Assembly: GCA_002503395.1 (NCBI GenBank)
Contig: DARQ01000045.1
Coordinates: 24,998-30,092 of the forward strand
Source of the DNA: Euryarchaeota archaeon UBA60
GTDB taxonomy: Archaea > Thermoplasmatota > Poseidoniia > Poseidoniales > Poseidoniaceae
Reading direction: 5' to 3'
DNA length: 5,095 nt
Each line of letters begins with the position of its first letter. The first letter of the stretch is position 1. The notes beneath the pieces are model-generated. The model worked only from the letters and a program-made list of their open reading frames with translations, did not search any database and was not told the DNA's origin. Both the position numbers and the translations under genes were made by a program. Of this stretch, positions 1 to 5,095 are shown in pieces.

Positions 1-1249
1 TATCCATAACGACGTGGAGACAACCGACGACTACGGTCGAACATAGGAAGGCCGAGATGACCCCGTAAGCCAATCCCAAACCGAAGGTGCGAATCGGGGG
101 GAGTGGAGAAAGAATGTTAGTTAGGAAAGCTGCAACGGTGGTTATTACCGCAAGGGAAAGGGCGACAGATAATTTCTCCAGGGCCATCAACCAGGCCTCG
201 GCCGGAGTATGCCCATCGCTGCGGAAGGCCTCGTAACGCCGTTGAAGATGAATGGAATAATCGATTCCCAGACCGATGACCAGAGGCGCTATAGCAACCT
301 CGAGTGCGGTGAACTGGGCACCAAATCCTGCCAGCGTCCCGTAAGTCCATATCAGTGCTAGAGAAAGGGCGACCAAGGGAAATGTGACGCCACGAAATGA
401 GCGGAAGGCGAGCGCCAGAATCAACACCACTACGACCACTGCGATGATAATCAGAGTGGCGAGATTCTCAAACGTCCCTTGGTCGATATCAAATGATACC
501 AAGTCGAGACTGGCCACCGAGTAGTGAAGTGTGGATGAAGCAGATAAAACCGCGAATTGCTCTCGCAACTGATTCATCTTCACCTGCCTCTCATCATCAT
601 CAAGCGCCGGGTCTGCTTCGATTACCCAAAGGGTGGAAATCGCCACCGGGGTGGGGTCTGAGTTCAGACCGGCGAGATAATCACAGGTCGGCGCCGGGTC
701 AAAATCTCGATGCAGCAAACTAGCTTGGGCAAAAGCGGCAATCGACTCTAACTGAGTGTCCTTGTCACCGCTACAACTGACATTTTCATCCAACACCAAA
801 TCTACCAATTCTGCCCAATTGCTGATATTGTCCAACGAGGTACCATTGGCCTCTTCGTCGAGCGCCAATTGGACGATTCCAGGTGCACTGATATTCGCCG
901 AAATGAAATCTTGATTCGCCTCGCCCCAATCCCGAATCAAATCGAGATGTTCAAGTTGCAGGCGCAAGTTTTCCAATGAGAGGATATTACCACCATCATC
1001 GGCGGTAACATGAATGAACATCGGCCGCGACTCATTTTCAAAATACGGAGAAATCCTCTCTTCAGCCCTTGTTTGGTCGGTCTCTGGCGCGAAGTCCGCC
1101 AATTGGGTATGGAATTCGGGAACATCGGGAACCAGTTGCATCAATAACAACAATGTGATGATTCCAGACAACCCGATAATTGGCCATGCGACCTTTTCAA
1201 AGATGGCAGCATTACGAACTAGAACCGAAGGTTCTGTTTCAACTCCCAT
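1..1249 (-). CDS. RND/MMPL superfamily exporter, 5' part (runs off left edge)
   Basis: The reverse strand is open from the ATG at 1249 to the left edge, giving 416 residues with no stop. An in-frame TAA at 1273-1271 leaves this as the first possible ATG. The visible part has one N-terminal transmembrane helix (about residues 21-40), a large extracytoplasmic loop (41-260), then five helices (about 261-282, 288-308, 315-336, 358-380, 388-412). This is the first half of the usual 12-helix RND plan. Helix 4 carries GLGIDYSIHLQRRYE at 327-341, the diagnostic RND/MMPL motif, with Asp330-Tyr331 in the expected proton-relay position. Full-length relatives are usually 700-900 residues, so about half is missing. 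The family uses the proton gradient to export lipids or hydrophobic compounds; the substrate cannot be told here, and the archaeal HAE3-like branch is my best guess. The loop has two cysteines (159, 189) and several N-x-S/T sequons. No SD precedes the ATG. It diverges from rpoL. Confidence 0.93.
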   Translation of the reverse strand, partial: MGVETEPSVLVRNAAIFEKVAWPIIGLSGIITLLLLMQLVPDVPEFHTQLADFAPETDQTRAEERISPYFENESRPMFIHVTADDGGNILSLENLRLQLEHLDLIRDWGEANQDFISANISAPGIVQLALDEEANGTSLDNISNWAELVDLVLDENVSCSGDKDTQLESIAAFAQASLLHRDFDPAPTCDYLAGLNSDPTPVAISTLWVIEADPALDDDERQVKMNQLREQFAVLSASSTLHYSVASLDLVSFDIDQGTFENLATLIIIAVVVVVLILALAFRSFRGVTFPLVALSLALIWTYGTLAGFGAQFTALEVAIAPLVIGLGIDYSIHLQRRYEAFRSDGHTPAEAWLMALEKLSVALSLAVITTVAAFLTNILSPLPPIRTFGLGLAYGVISAFLCSTVVVGCLHVVMD

Positions 1250-1298
1250 ATGCCGGCGAGTGGTGGTGGGTTATTGACGCTGTGGGCGAATGGCAGGG

Positions 1299-1317
1299 GT
1301 GAAAAGGCTTTTTTCAC
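1299..1317. repeat. Short inverted repeat upstream of exporter gene
   Basis: GTGAAAA (1299-1305) and TTTTCAC (1311-1317) are perfect 7-base inverted arms around a 5-base GGCTT spacer, 50 bases upstream of the exporter ATG. They could be an operator or a weak hairpin in the exporter's 5' leader. The arms are A/T-rich and short, so chance is a real alternative. Confidence 0.3.
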
Positions 1318-1346
1318 ACACCTTTTAGATCTACGAAAAACGAGGT

Positions 1347-1373
1347 GAATAATTACTTACATAGCATACATAT
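1347..1373. promoter_or_regulatory. AT-rich promoter candidate between exporter and rpoL
   Basis: This is the most AT-rich stretch of the 249-base gap between the divergent exporter and rpoL genes (21 of 27 bases are A or T, with overlapping ATA/TATA-like words near 1361-1373). Archaeal promoters use a TATA element about 25 bases upstream of transcription start, so this tract is the natural place for one. No perfect TATA/BRE consensus is present, and the direction or directions served cannot be settled by eye. Confidence 0.3.
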
Positions 1374-1431
1374 CCACTCCCCATAGGTCCATATTCGAGT
1401 GGCTTTCGACCCTATCATTATTCCAAACTCT

Positions 1432-1444
1432 GGCAAACTTTGCC
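1432..1444. promoter_or_regulatory. 13-base palindrome upstream of rpoL, operator candidate
   Basis: GGCAAA (1432-1437) and TTTGCC (1439-1444) form a perfect palindrome around a single central C. Allowing one T·G wobble it extends to 1430-1446. It lies 54 bases before the preferred rpoL start and 21 before the alternative ATG at 1466. The odd-centred, compact form is typical of a site for a dimeric regulator; with a one-base spacer it cannot make a good RNA hairpin. No regulator is encoded in the window. Confidence 0.35.
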
Positions 1445-1498
1445 GGTTATCCAAGAGAAGGGTTCATGAATAAGAGGCGGGTCGGCGCGGTGTTCACT

Positions 1499-1756
1499 AT
1501 GCCAATCAAGGTACTTCTCCGCGAAAAGAACGAACTGCGCCTGCGATTTATCGGTGAAGACCACACCTCACTGCAGATCTTCAGGCAACGCCTGAATTCC
1601 ACTCGAGGTGTCGAGTATGCAAACTACTTCCCGGGCCACCCACTGCTTGAAGACCCTGAGTTCTATATCCGCACAACCGGTCAGACAAATCCGGAAAAAT
1701 TGTTGCGTAAACTGTGCTTAAACCTACAGACCGAATTCACCAAACTTTCCGTTTGA
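1499..1756 (+). CDS. rpoL: DNA-directed RNA polymerase subunit L (Rpo11)
   Basis: Small subunit of archaeal RNA polymerase. It is the counterpart of eukaryotic Rpb11/AC19 and of part of bacterial alpha, and it pairs with subunit D to start polymerase assembly. Seen directly: from the ATG at 1499 the protein is 85 residues, normal for the family. It reads MPIKVL, then a strand ending in GEDHT (the conserved loop), then EYANYF..HPLLEDPEFYIRT, the hallmark dimerisation region, and a C-terminal helix. An upstream in-frame ATG at 1466 would add 11 residues (MNKRRVGAVFT) not found in the family. I prefer 1499 because GGTG sits 6-7 bases before it and relatives begin there, but 1466 is not excluded. 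The TGA at 1754-1756 is 12 bases before truD, so the two are probably cotranscribed. The upstream region holds an AT-rich tract and a palindrome. Confidence 0.93.
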   Translation: MPIKVLLREKNELRLRFIGEDHTSLQIFRQRLNSTRGVEYANYFPGHPLLEDPEFYIRTTGQTNPEKLLRKLCLNLQTEFTKLSV

Positions 1757-1768
1757 GAGTGATGACCC

Positions 1769-3169
1769 ATGCCGGGTCGGGATACTATTGCCGCGGCAAT
1801 TGGCCTAACACGCTATGCCGTGCCCGGCGAGGGGATCGGCGGTATGCTGAAAGCACGGGTTGCCGACTTTCGCGTCGAGGAGGAAATAAAGTCTATCAGC
1901 CTCGATGTAAAGGGAAGGTTCACTGTCGCTTGCATCAGCCTGACCAATTGGGAGACTAACCGCTTCATCAACCGACTAGCCAAGACTCTGCGCATGTCTC
2001 GCGACCGTATCTGGTTCGCAGGAACTAAGGATAAGCGTGCCATCACACGACAACTCTTCGTCATCGATGCAAGGAGAGAAAGAGTCGCCGAAGTTGAAAT
2101 CCCCGATGTCGAGATAGAAATAATCGGCCGCACCCACCAGAAGATAGGTTTCGGTAGTCATCGCGGCAATATCTTCACCGTCATTGCCCGTGGATGCTGT
2201 GATGAGAATGGCAAGCCACTGTCCGAGCAAGATGCACTGGAGAGAGTCGAGGTCATCGAGCAACAGATGGATGAGGTGATTGGCGCAGGCCTATTTCCTA
2301 ATTGGTTCGGACCGCAACGCTTTGGTGCCGGCAGGCCGGTGACCTCTCTGGTCGGACGGCATGTCGTCGAAGGCGATTTCGAAGGCGCGGTGAAGGTATA
2401 TCTGGGCTTGGCCGGAGTCAGTGAATCTAACGAAGCGGAGGTATTTCGCACCGCGATACGCGAGGGGGTGGATTTTTCCGCGGCATTGGAGATTTGCCCC
2501 GAACGATTGGGCTTTGAAAAGACCATGCTATCTCACCTGATTGCCAAGCCTGATGATTGGGTTGGTGCTTTCGGCCGGCTACCGCGGAATCTGCAATTAA
2601 TGACCGTTCACGCCCTACAATCTGAGATTTTCAATCGCTCTCTACACGCTCGACTCGATGCTGGACTTCCCCTGGCCACCCCTCTAGAGGGAGATATGGT
2701 GGCCCCGCTCGATGAACGTGGTTCTCCCAACCTTGATCGCACCGTGGTCACAACCGCTGAGACCCTGATGAGAATCAGTAGAAATTGCCTACTTCAGAGA
2801 TTGGTGGTTGTAGGCACTTTACCTGGTAATGGCATAGAACTACCACAGGGAAAAGGCGGAAAAATCGAATCCACGGTTATTTCCGCTCTCGGCTTGGATG
2901 AAATCGATTGGTTGGTTTCAGCGATTGCTCGCCTGTCCACCAAGGGCAGTAGGAGGGCTCTGGTTTCCTCATTCTCTGAATTCGCCGTGGATACAGTTCC
3001 TATCGCTGAAGGTGAGTCGCTTTCCGAGCGTTGGCAAGCCGGTCCACAAGAAGGTGATGTCTGGCATCCCGAAGGCGCTTGTCTTCGCTTTCGTTTCAAA
3101 TTGCCGCCCGGAGCTTATGCAACGACATTCTTGCGGGAATTCATGCGAGTTCCACTGCGGCAACTCTGA
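1769..3169 (+). CDS. truD: tRNA pseudouridine synthase TruD
   Basis: Converts a tRNA uridine to pseudouridine; bacterial TruD acts on U13 of tRNA-Glu, and archaeal/Pus7-type members may have wider targets. The 466-residue product fits the archaeal family. N-terminal ADFRVEEEI (32-40) is the typical start of the catalytic core. FAGTKDKRAITRQ (83-95) is the active-site motif, with Asp88 as the catalytic aspartate. FPNWFGPQRFG (176-186) is the conserved NxFGxQRFG motif. The stretch from about 190 to 360 corresponds to the TRUD insertion domain. LPPGAYATTFLREFM (445-459) is the conserved C-terminal strand and helix. The ATG at 1769 follows rpoL by 12 bases; the intervening GAGAGTGATGA is only a weak SD, so reinitiation from rpoL is likely. 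The gene ends 40 bases from the convergent aEF1B gene. All expected motifs are intact. Confidence 0.96.
   Translation: MPGRDTIAAAIGLTRYAVPGEGIGGMLKARVADFRVEEEIKSISLDVKGRFTVACISLTNWETNRFINRLAKTLRMSRDRIWFAGTKDKRAITRQLFVIDARRERVAEVEIPDVEIEIIGRTHQKIGFGSHRGNIFTVIARGCCDENGKPLSEQDALERVEVIEQQMDEVIGAGLFPNWFGPQRFGAGRPVTSLVGRHVVEGDFEGAVKVYLGLAGVSESNEAEVFRTAIREGVDFSAALEICPERLGFEKTMLSHLIAKPDDWVGAFGRLPRNLQLMTVHALQSEIFNRSLHARLDAGLPLATPLEGDMVAPLDERGSPNLDRTVVTTAETLMRISRNCLLQRLVVVGTLPGNGIELPQGKGGKIESTVISALGLDEIDWLVSAIARLSTKGSRRALVSSFSEFAVDTVPIAEGESLSERWQAGPQEGDVWHPEGACLRFRFKLPPGAYATTFLREFMRVPLRQL
1787..1800. repeat. 14-base perfect palindrome inside the truD start
   Basis: ATTGCCGCGGCAAT at 1787-1800 is a perfect palindrome beginning 18 bases after the first base of the truD start codon. 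It encodes IleAlaAlaAla plus the first base of the next codon. As RNA it could form a 5-base stem with a CGCG loop near the ribosome entry site. Codon choice for repeated alanines explains much of it, so function is doubtful. Confidence 0.3.
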
Positions 3170-3209
3170 AGAAGAACCCTAGTGAGAATTACTGGGCCAA
3201 GAATCGCGC

Positions 3210-3479
3210 TCACAGAAGTCCCATCTCGAGGACTTCAACTTCACCGATTCCGACGATTCCGTTTACTCGGTGCTCAAAGGCGTCTACCAGCCCCTCGCCG
3301 TCATTCATCACGACATGCATCTGAATGTATTTCAGACCGAAAGCCAGAGGCTTTAGTTCAAGCAACTGAATATTGTAAGTCTCGTCGCCCAAACCATTCA
3401 AATTGGTCATTATCGAATCATAATCGATCTCTTCCACATCTGCGGCCAGAATCTTGTACGTTATCGCAACTTCTCCCAT
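3210..3479 (-). CDS. ef1b: Translation elongation factor aEF1B (EF-1 beta)
   Basis: Guanine nucleotide exchange factor that reloads aEF1A with GTP during elongation, in the cytoplasm. From the ATG at 3479 the protein has 89 residues, the normal size for archaeal EF-1 beta. It starts MGEVAITYKI, contains the conserved KPLAFGLKYIQMHVVM (residues 43-58) and ends VEVLEMGLL, following the ferredoxin-like alpha-beta plan of the family. Another in-frame ATG at 3494 would add MKVRK, but GGTGAG lies about 5 bases before the 3479 ATG and relatives begin MGxV, so 3479 is preferred. The upstream zinc-ribbon gene ends at 3495, leaving 15 bases (or none with the longer start), which indicates one transcript and coupled translation. 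It converges on truD with a 40-base gap. No T-tract terminator is seen. Confidence 0.93.
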   Translation of the reverse strand: MGEVAITYKILAADVEEIDYDSIMTNLNGLGDETYNIQLLELKPLAFGLKYIQMHVVMNDGEGLVDAFEHRVNGIVGIGEVEVLEMGLL

Positions 3480-3494
3480 TTTTCTCACCTTCAT

Positions 3495-3662
3495 TCAAGG
3501 ACCTTCAAATCCACACGATGTGCAGATGTATTGAACCGCTTGATTACGACAGCGTGGACTGCGACCTATAGGAGTGCCACATTTTGGGCAGGGAAGAGAG
3601 GTTGAACCAGCCTCGGTAAGTGGAACTCCACTAGATGTGCAAACGGTCGCTCGCTCTACCAT
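3495..3662 (-). CDS. Small zinc-ribbon protein, HVO_2753-like family
   Basis: A 55-residue protein from the ATG at 3662, preceded by GAGG with 7-base spacing, a good SD; a TTG at 3689 is a worse start. It follows the archaeal pattern of four knuckles ending in CGFEGP. Seen directly: Cys8-x-x-Ser11, Cys25-x-x-Cys28, Ser35-x-x-Cys38, Cys47-x-x-Cys50. Knuckles 2 and 4 are complete, enough for one zinc site; knuckles 1 and 3 each have serine for one cysteine. From memory, haloarchaeal relatives have four complete CxxC knuckles and sit beside the aEF1B gene, as here. The role is unknown; a part in RNA binding or translation is inferred from the basic GRSPRCRNQ stretch (33-41) and from the neighbour. 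It was recognised from family pattern only; no enzyme motif is present. Confidence 0.88.
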   Translation of the reverse strand: MVERATVCTSSGVPLTEAGSTSLPCPKCGTPIGRSPRCRNQAVQYICTSCGFEGP

Positions 3663-3697
3663 CAGAAGTCCTCGCAACGACCCGCCCAACGACTATC

Positions 3698-3709
3698 ACC
3701 TTTCAAGGT
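3698..3709. repeat. 12-base inverted repeat upstream of zinc-ribbon gene
   Basis: ACCTT (3698-3702) and AAGGT (3705-3709) are perfect inverted arms around TC. It lies 35 bases upstream of the zinc-ribbon ATG, in the 85-base gap after ssb. The position suits an operator for the zinc-ribbon/aEF1B pair, but the arms are only five bases. Confidence 0.25.
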
Positions 3710-3714
3710 TGCTC

Positions 3715-3740
3715 AAAAGATAGGTGCGACTGTGCGCACA
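3715..3740 (-). terminator. Palindrome and possible weak terminator after ssb
   Basis: TGTGCGCACA at 3731-3740 is a perfect 10-base palindrome, 7 bases past the ssb stop. An overlapping alternative fold on the reverse strand pairs GTGCG with CGCAC (3735-3739 with 3724-3728) around a 6-base loop and is followed by TATCTTTT (3722-3715). That resembles a weak terminator for ssb. The same palindrome could instead be a protein site controlling the downstream zinc-ribbon/aEF1B genes. Confidence 0.3.
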
Positions 3741-3747
3741 CGAGCGA

Positions 3748-4185
3748 CTATGATTCGACGAACGTAAGACGGCCAGAACGTCCGGTGCTAACCACTAACT
3801 CACCATTCTGCGCTCGGCACCAACCATTATTGATTCGCACGACATCACCCGATTTGACCATATTCACGTGCTCACCCCAAAGGACGATGCCGACGATGCC
3901 GGTATCATCCCTCCCAACCGCTGAACAGACCATCCCAGAATACCTTGCACTGGCAACTACACGCCGTGGATATTTACGCAGGATGAGAAGGTCGAGCGAG
4001 CGGACGAAACTCTGGCCTTGCAAGTCGACGACTTTCTGCTCCTCAGCACCGATTAATTGCCTCCTCTCCTCAGCGCTCGACCAAACCGGCTGTCCATGGA
4101 TTCTGGATTGGCCGGGTATGCTTGGCAGTTTGAGGTTGATGGGGTGGTCGGGACTTTTGTCTAATTTCTTGTTGCTTTCAATCAT
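3748..4185 (-). CDS. ssb: Single-stranded DNA-binding protein, single OB fold (SsoSSB/SOSS-B type)
   Basis: A 145-residue protein with an N-terminal extension (1-50) and one OB fold (about 51-145). The OB fold aligns by eye with Sulfolobus SSB. KVVDL (51-55) matches its start. GRDDTGIVGIVLWGEH (91-106) matches GDETGRVKLTLWGKH. SGDVVRINNGW (112-122) matches EGQVVKIENAW, and NGELVVSTGRSGRL (127-140) matches the last strands. Two of the three aromatics that stack on DNA in SsoSSB are kept (Trp103 for Trp56, Trp122 for Trp75); the third (Phe79) is Gln126. The protein stops right after the OB fold, without the flexible acidic tail that recruits partners in SsoSSB. The ATG at 4185 is the only one possible, since a stop lies five codons upstream. 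The SD is weak. It sits downstream of rlmE after 96 bases. The role in ssDNA or RNA binding is inferred; it may be an accessory OB protein rather than the main SSB. Confidence 0.82.
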   Translation of the reverse strand: MIESNKKLDKSPDHPINLKLPSIPGQSRIHGQPVWSSAEERRQLIGAEEQKVVDLQGQSFVRSLDLLILRKYPRRVVASARYSGMVCSAVGRDDTGIVGIVLWGEHVNMVKSGDVVRINNGWCRAQNGELVVSTGRSGRLTFVES

Positions 4186-4212
4186 GGTTCTCAGCCTTCA
4201 AGGATTGGCAAT

Positions 4213-4225
4213 GGCTTATCAAGCC
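4213..4225. repeat. Short inverted repeat in rlmE-ssb gap
   Basis: GGCTT (4213-4217) and AAGCC (4221-4225) flank ATC in the 96-base gap between rlmE and ssb, 27 bases upstream of the ssb start. It could be an operator-like site or chance. No clear TATA element is visible in this gap, so whether ssb has its own promoter is open. Confidence 0.2.
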
Positions 4226-4281
4226 TCACTCTGGAGTTCTGGTGAAAGTGAATCTGGCTACCAAAGGTAGTGATGATGAAA

Positions 4282-5019
4282 CTAATCCGCCTCGGTTCGC
4301 TTCAAAACTCGAAAACCGACCGTCGAGGGTTCAACATCTTCGCCGGATTCATTCCCGTCGAGACGGCTCATCGACTCTTCCCAGCGCTTGGTCAAGGATA
4401 TATTTGGAGTCCTCCACGGTTGGTGATTACGGCAGACTATGTATACCTCGGAAGACGCATTTCTGCTGGCTTCGGGAGAAAATCTGCGCACTTTAGAAAA
4501 ATGTTCCTTCAACACGCCAATCAATTCATCGATACCGGTGCCCTGGAATACCTTGGTCACAAATGAACCACCGGCACATAGAAGTGGTAATGAGAAATCC
4601 AACACCTTGGCGACCAAATCGATGCTCACCGCCTGGTCGGTAGACCAATTTCCAGTGATATCGGGGGAAATATCGGAGACGACCACGTTCAGTGGACGCT
4701 GAGCCAATTCCTTGACCACACTTTCCTGTATCGCAAGATCGGTGATATCGCCAACCAGTAGTTTTGCCCCCTCGACTGGTATGCAGGGCACGAGGTCGAC
4801 GCCGATCACTTCACCCTCCTCCCCAGATAACTCCACCGCCACCTGAGCCCAACCACCTGGGTAGCAGCCGACATCGAGTATGACGTCTCCAGCGCGAATC
4901 AAATGATAACGGTCTTGAATCTGGCGCAGTTTCCAGGCCGAACGGGTTCGGTAACCCTCCTCCTTTGCCTGTCGCCGCCACGTGTCGCGGCGGCTCTCGT
5001 TCACCCAGCGGTTCGACAT
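4282..5019 (-). CDS. rlmE: 23S rRNA (uridine 2'-O)-methyltransferase RlmE/FtsJ
   Basis: SAM-dependent enzyme that methylates the 2'-OH of the A-loop uridine (U2552 in E. coli numbering) of large-subunit rRNA during ribosome maturation. The protein has 245 residues. GYRTRSAWKL (22-31) is the conserved N-terminal block, and ILDVGCYPGGWAQVA (47-61) is the SAM-binding motif. GVDLVP (73-78), SDISPDITG (115-123), FVTKVFQG (153-160) and ASRNASSEVY (184-193) complete the family. The K-D-K-E tetrad is Lys30, Asp116, Lys156, Glu191; its spacing (86, 40, 35) is the same as in E. coli RlmE (38, 124, 164, 199). The SAM motif has CY where many relatives have AA or AP. Residues from about 205 form a charged tail of roughly 40 residues with no recognised domain; there is no TRAM domain. 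The ATG at 5019 has a weak SD and fits family alignments. It is the first visible gene of the leftward cluster. Confidence 0.95.
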   Translation of the reverse strand: MSNRWVNESRRDTWRRQAKEEGYRTRSAWKLRQIQDRYHLIRAGDVILDVGCYPGGWAQVAVELSGEEGEVIGVDLVPCIPVEGAKLLVGDITDLAIQESVVKELAQRPLNVVVSDISPDITGNWSTDQAVSIDLVAKVLDFSLPLLCAGGSFVTKVFQGTGIDELIGVLKEHFSKVRRFSPEASRNASSEVYIVCRNHQPWRTPNISLTKRWEESMSRLDGNESGEDVEPSTVGFRVLKRTEAD

Positions 5020-5049
5020 CTCAGCAAACCGTCGGAGTAGCCTTCAGTG

Positions 5050-5095
5050 ATGAATGCGACGGGTGATAGGTGGTGGAAAGTGACTTGTGCTCGAT
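5050..5095 (+). CDS. Possible start of a divergent gene (edge fragment)
   Basis: An ATG at 5050 opens a frame (MNATGDRWWKVTCAR) to the right edge, with an in-frame stop upstream at 5038-5040. No family can be assigned from 15 residues. It would be divergent from rlmE with only 30 bases between start codons, very tight for two archaeal promoters. The alternative is the tail of an upstream minus-strand gene: two reverse frames are open from the edge into the rlmE start region, one ending in a TGA just before the rlmE ATG. I cannot choose between these readings. Confidence 0.3.
   Translation, partial: MNATGDRWWKVTCAR

Noticed and set aside
590..605. CATCATCATCA-type short tandem repeat
   Set aside because: It encodes a run of Asp/Glu-type codons in the exporter (DDDE, residues 217-220) and is too short to be a meaningful repeat.
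1014..1277. Plus-strand open frame opposite the exporter start
   Set aside because: It lies over the exporter N-terminus and first transmembrane helix on the other strand; the translation is unconvincing.
1250..1498. tRNA, riboswitch or small gene in the exporter-rpoL gap
   Set aside because: No cloverleaf, no T-loop consensus and no plausible open frame beyond the 11-codon alternative rpoL extension; only an AT-rich tract and two short inverted repeats.
3170..3209. Bidirectional terminator between convergent truD and aEF1B
   Set aside because: The 40-base gap has no stem and no T tract on either strand, so none can be claimed.
3182..3571. Plus-strand 129-codon open frame opposite the aEF1B and zinc-ribbon genes
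   Set aside because: It overlaps two well-supported genes on the other strand and shows no family features.
3635..4270. Plus-strand 211-codon open frame opposite ssb, longer than ssb itself
   Set aside because: The translation has no recognisable domain and is rich in Ser, Thr, Arg and Pro as expected of an antisense shadow, while the opposite strand gives a clear OB fold and zinc-ribbon protein.
4270..4276. Perfect C-box-like GTGATGA, as in C/D guide RNAs (another at 1760-1766)
   Set aside because: No CTGA D box or internal D'/C' pair at the right distance follows either copy, so no C/D guide RNA is supported.

Overview
The window looks like ordinary chromosome of a mesophilic euryarchaeon. 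It encodes archaeal RNA polymerase subunit Rpo11/L, an archaeal-length TruD, aEF1B, an archaeal small zinc-ribbon protein and an SSB with a single OB fold. The base composition (roughly half GC by eye), the compact spacing, the weak or absent Shine-Dalgarno (SD) signals and the large RND/MMPL exporter would fit marine Thermoplasmatota (Marine Group II/III type). That placement is inference; only 'archaeal' is secure.

Layout. (1) Positions 1-1249, minus strand: 5' part of an RND/MMPL exporter that runs off the left edge; 416 residues are visible. (2) 1250-1498: divergent intergenic region with an AT-rich tract and a compact palindrome, the only good candidate control region for genes on both sides. 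(3) 1499-3169, plus strand: rpoL (Rpo11) followed after 12 bases by truD, a probable two-gene operon. (4) 3170-3209: short convergent gap with no visible terminator. (5) 3210-5019, minus strand, transcribed right to left: rlmE (23S rRNA 2'-O-methyltransferase), an OB-fold SSB, a four-knuckle zinc-ribbon protein and aEF1B. The last two are tightly coupled; gaps of 96 and 85 bases precede ssb and the zinc-ribbon gene. (6) 5020-5095: edge sequence, possibly the start of a divergent gene, unresolved.

Functionally the region is mostly information processing: transcription (Rpo11), RNA modification (TruD, RlmE), translation elongation (aEF1B, probably with the zinc-ribbon protein) and single-stranded nucleic acid binding (SSB). 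The exporter is the only membrane gene.

I found no mobile element, CRISPR array, tRNA, rRNA, integrase, toxin-antitoxin or defence gene, and nothing I would call a new system. The points most worth a second look are the paired cysteine losses in the zinc-ribbon protein, the SSB that lacks a flexible tail and one DNA-stacking aromatic, and two intergenic palindromes.
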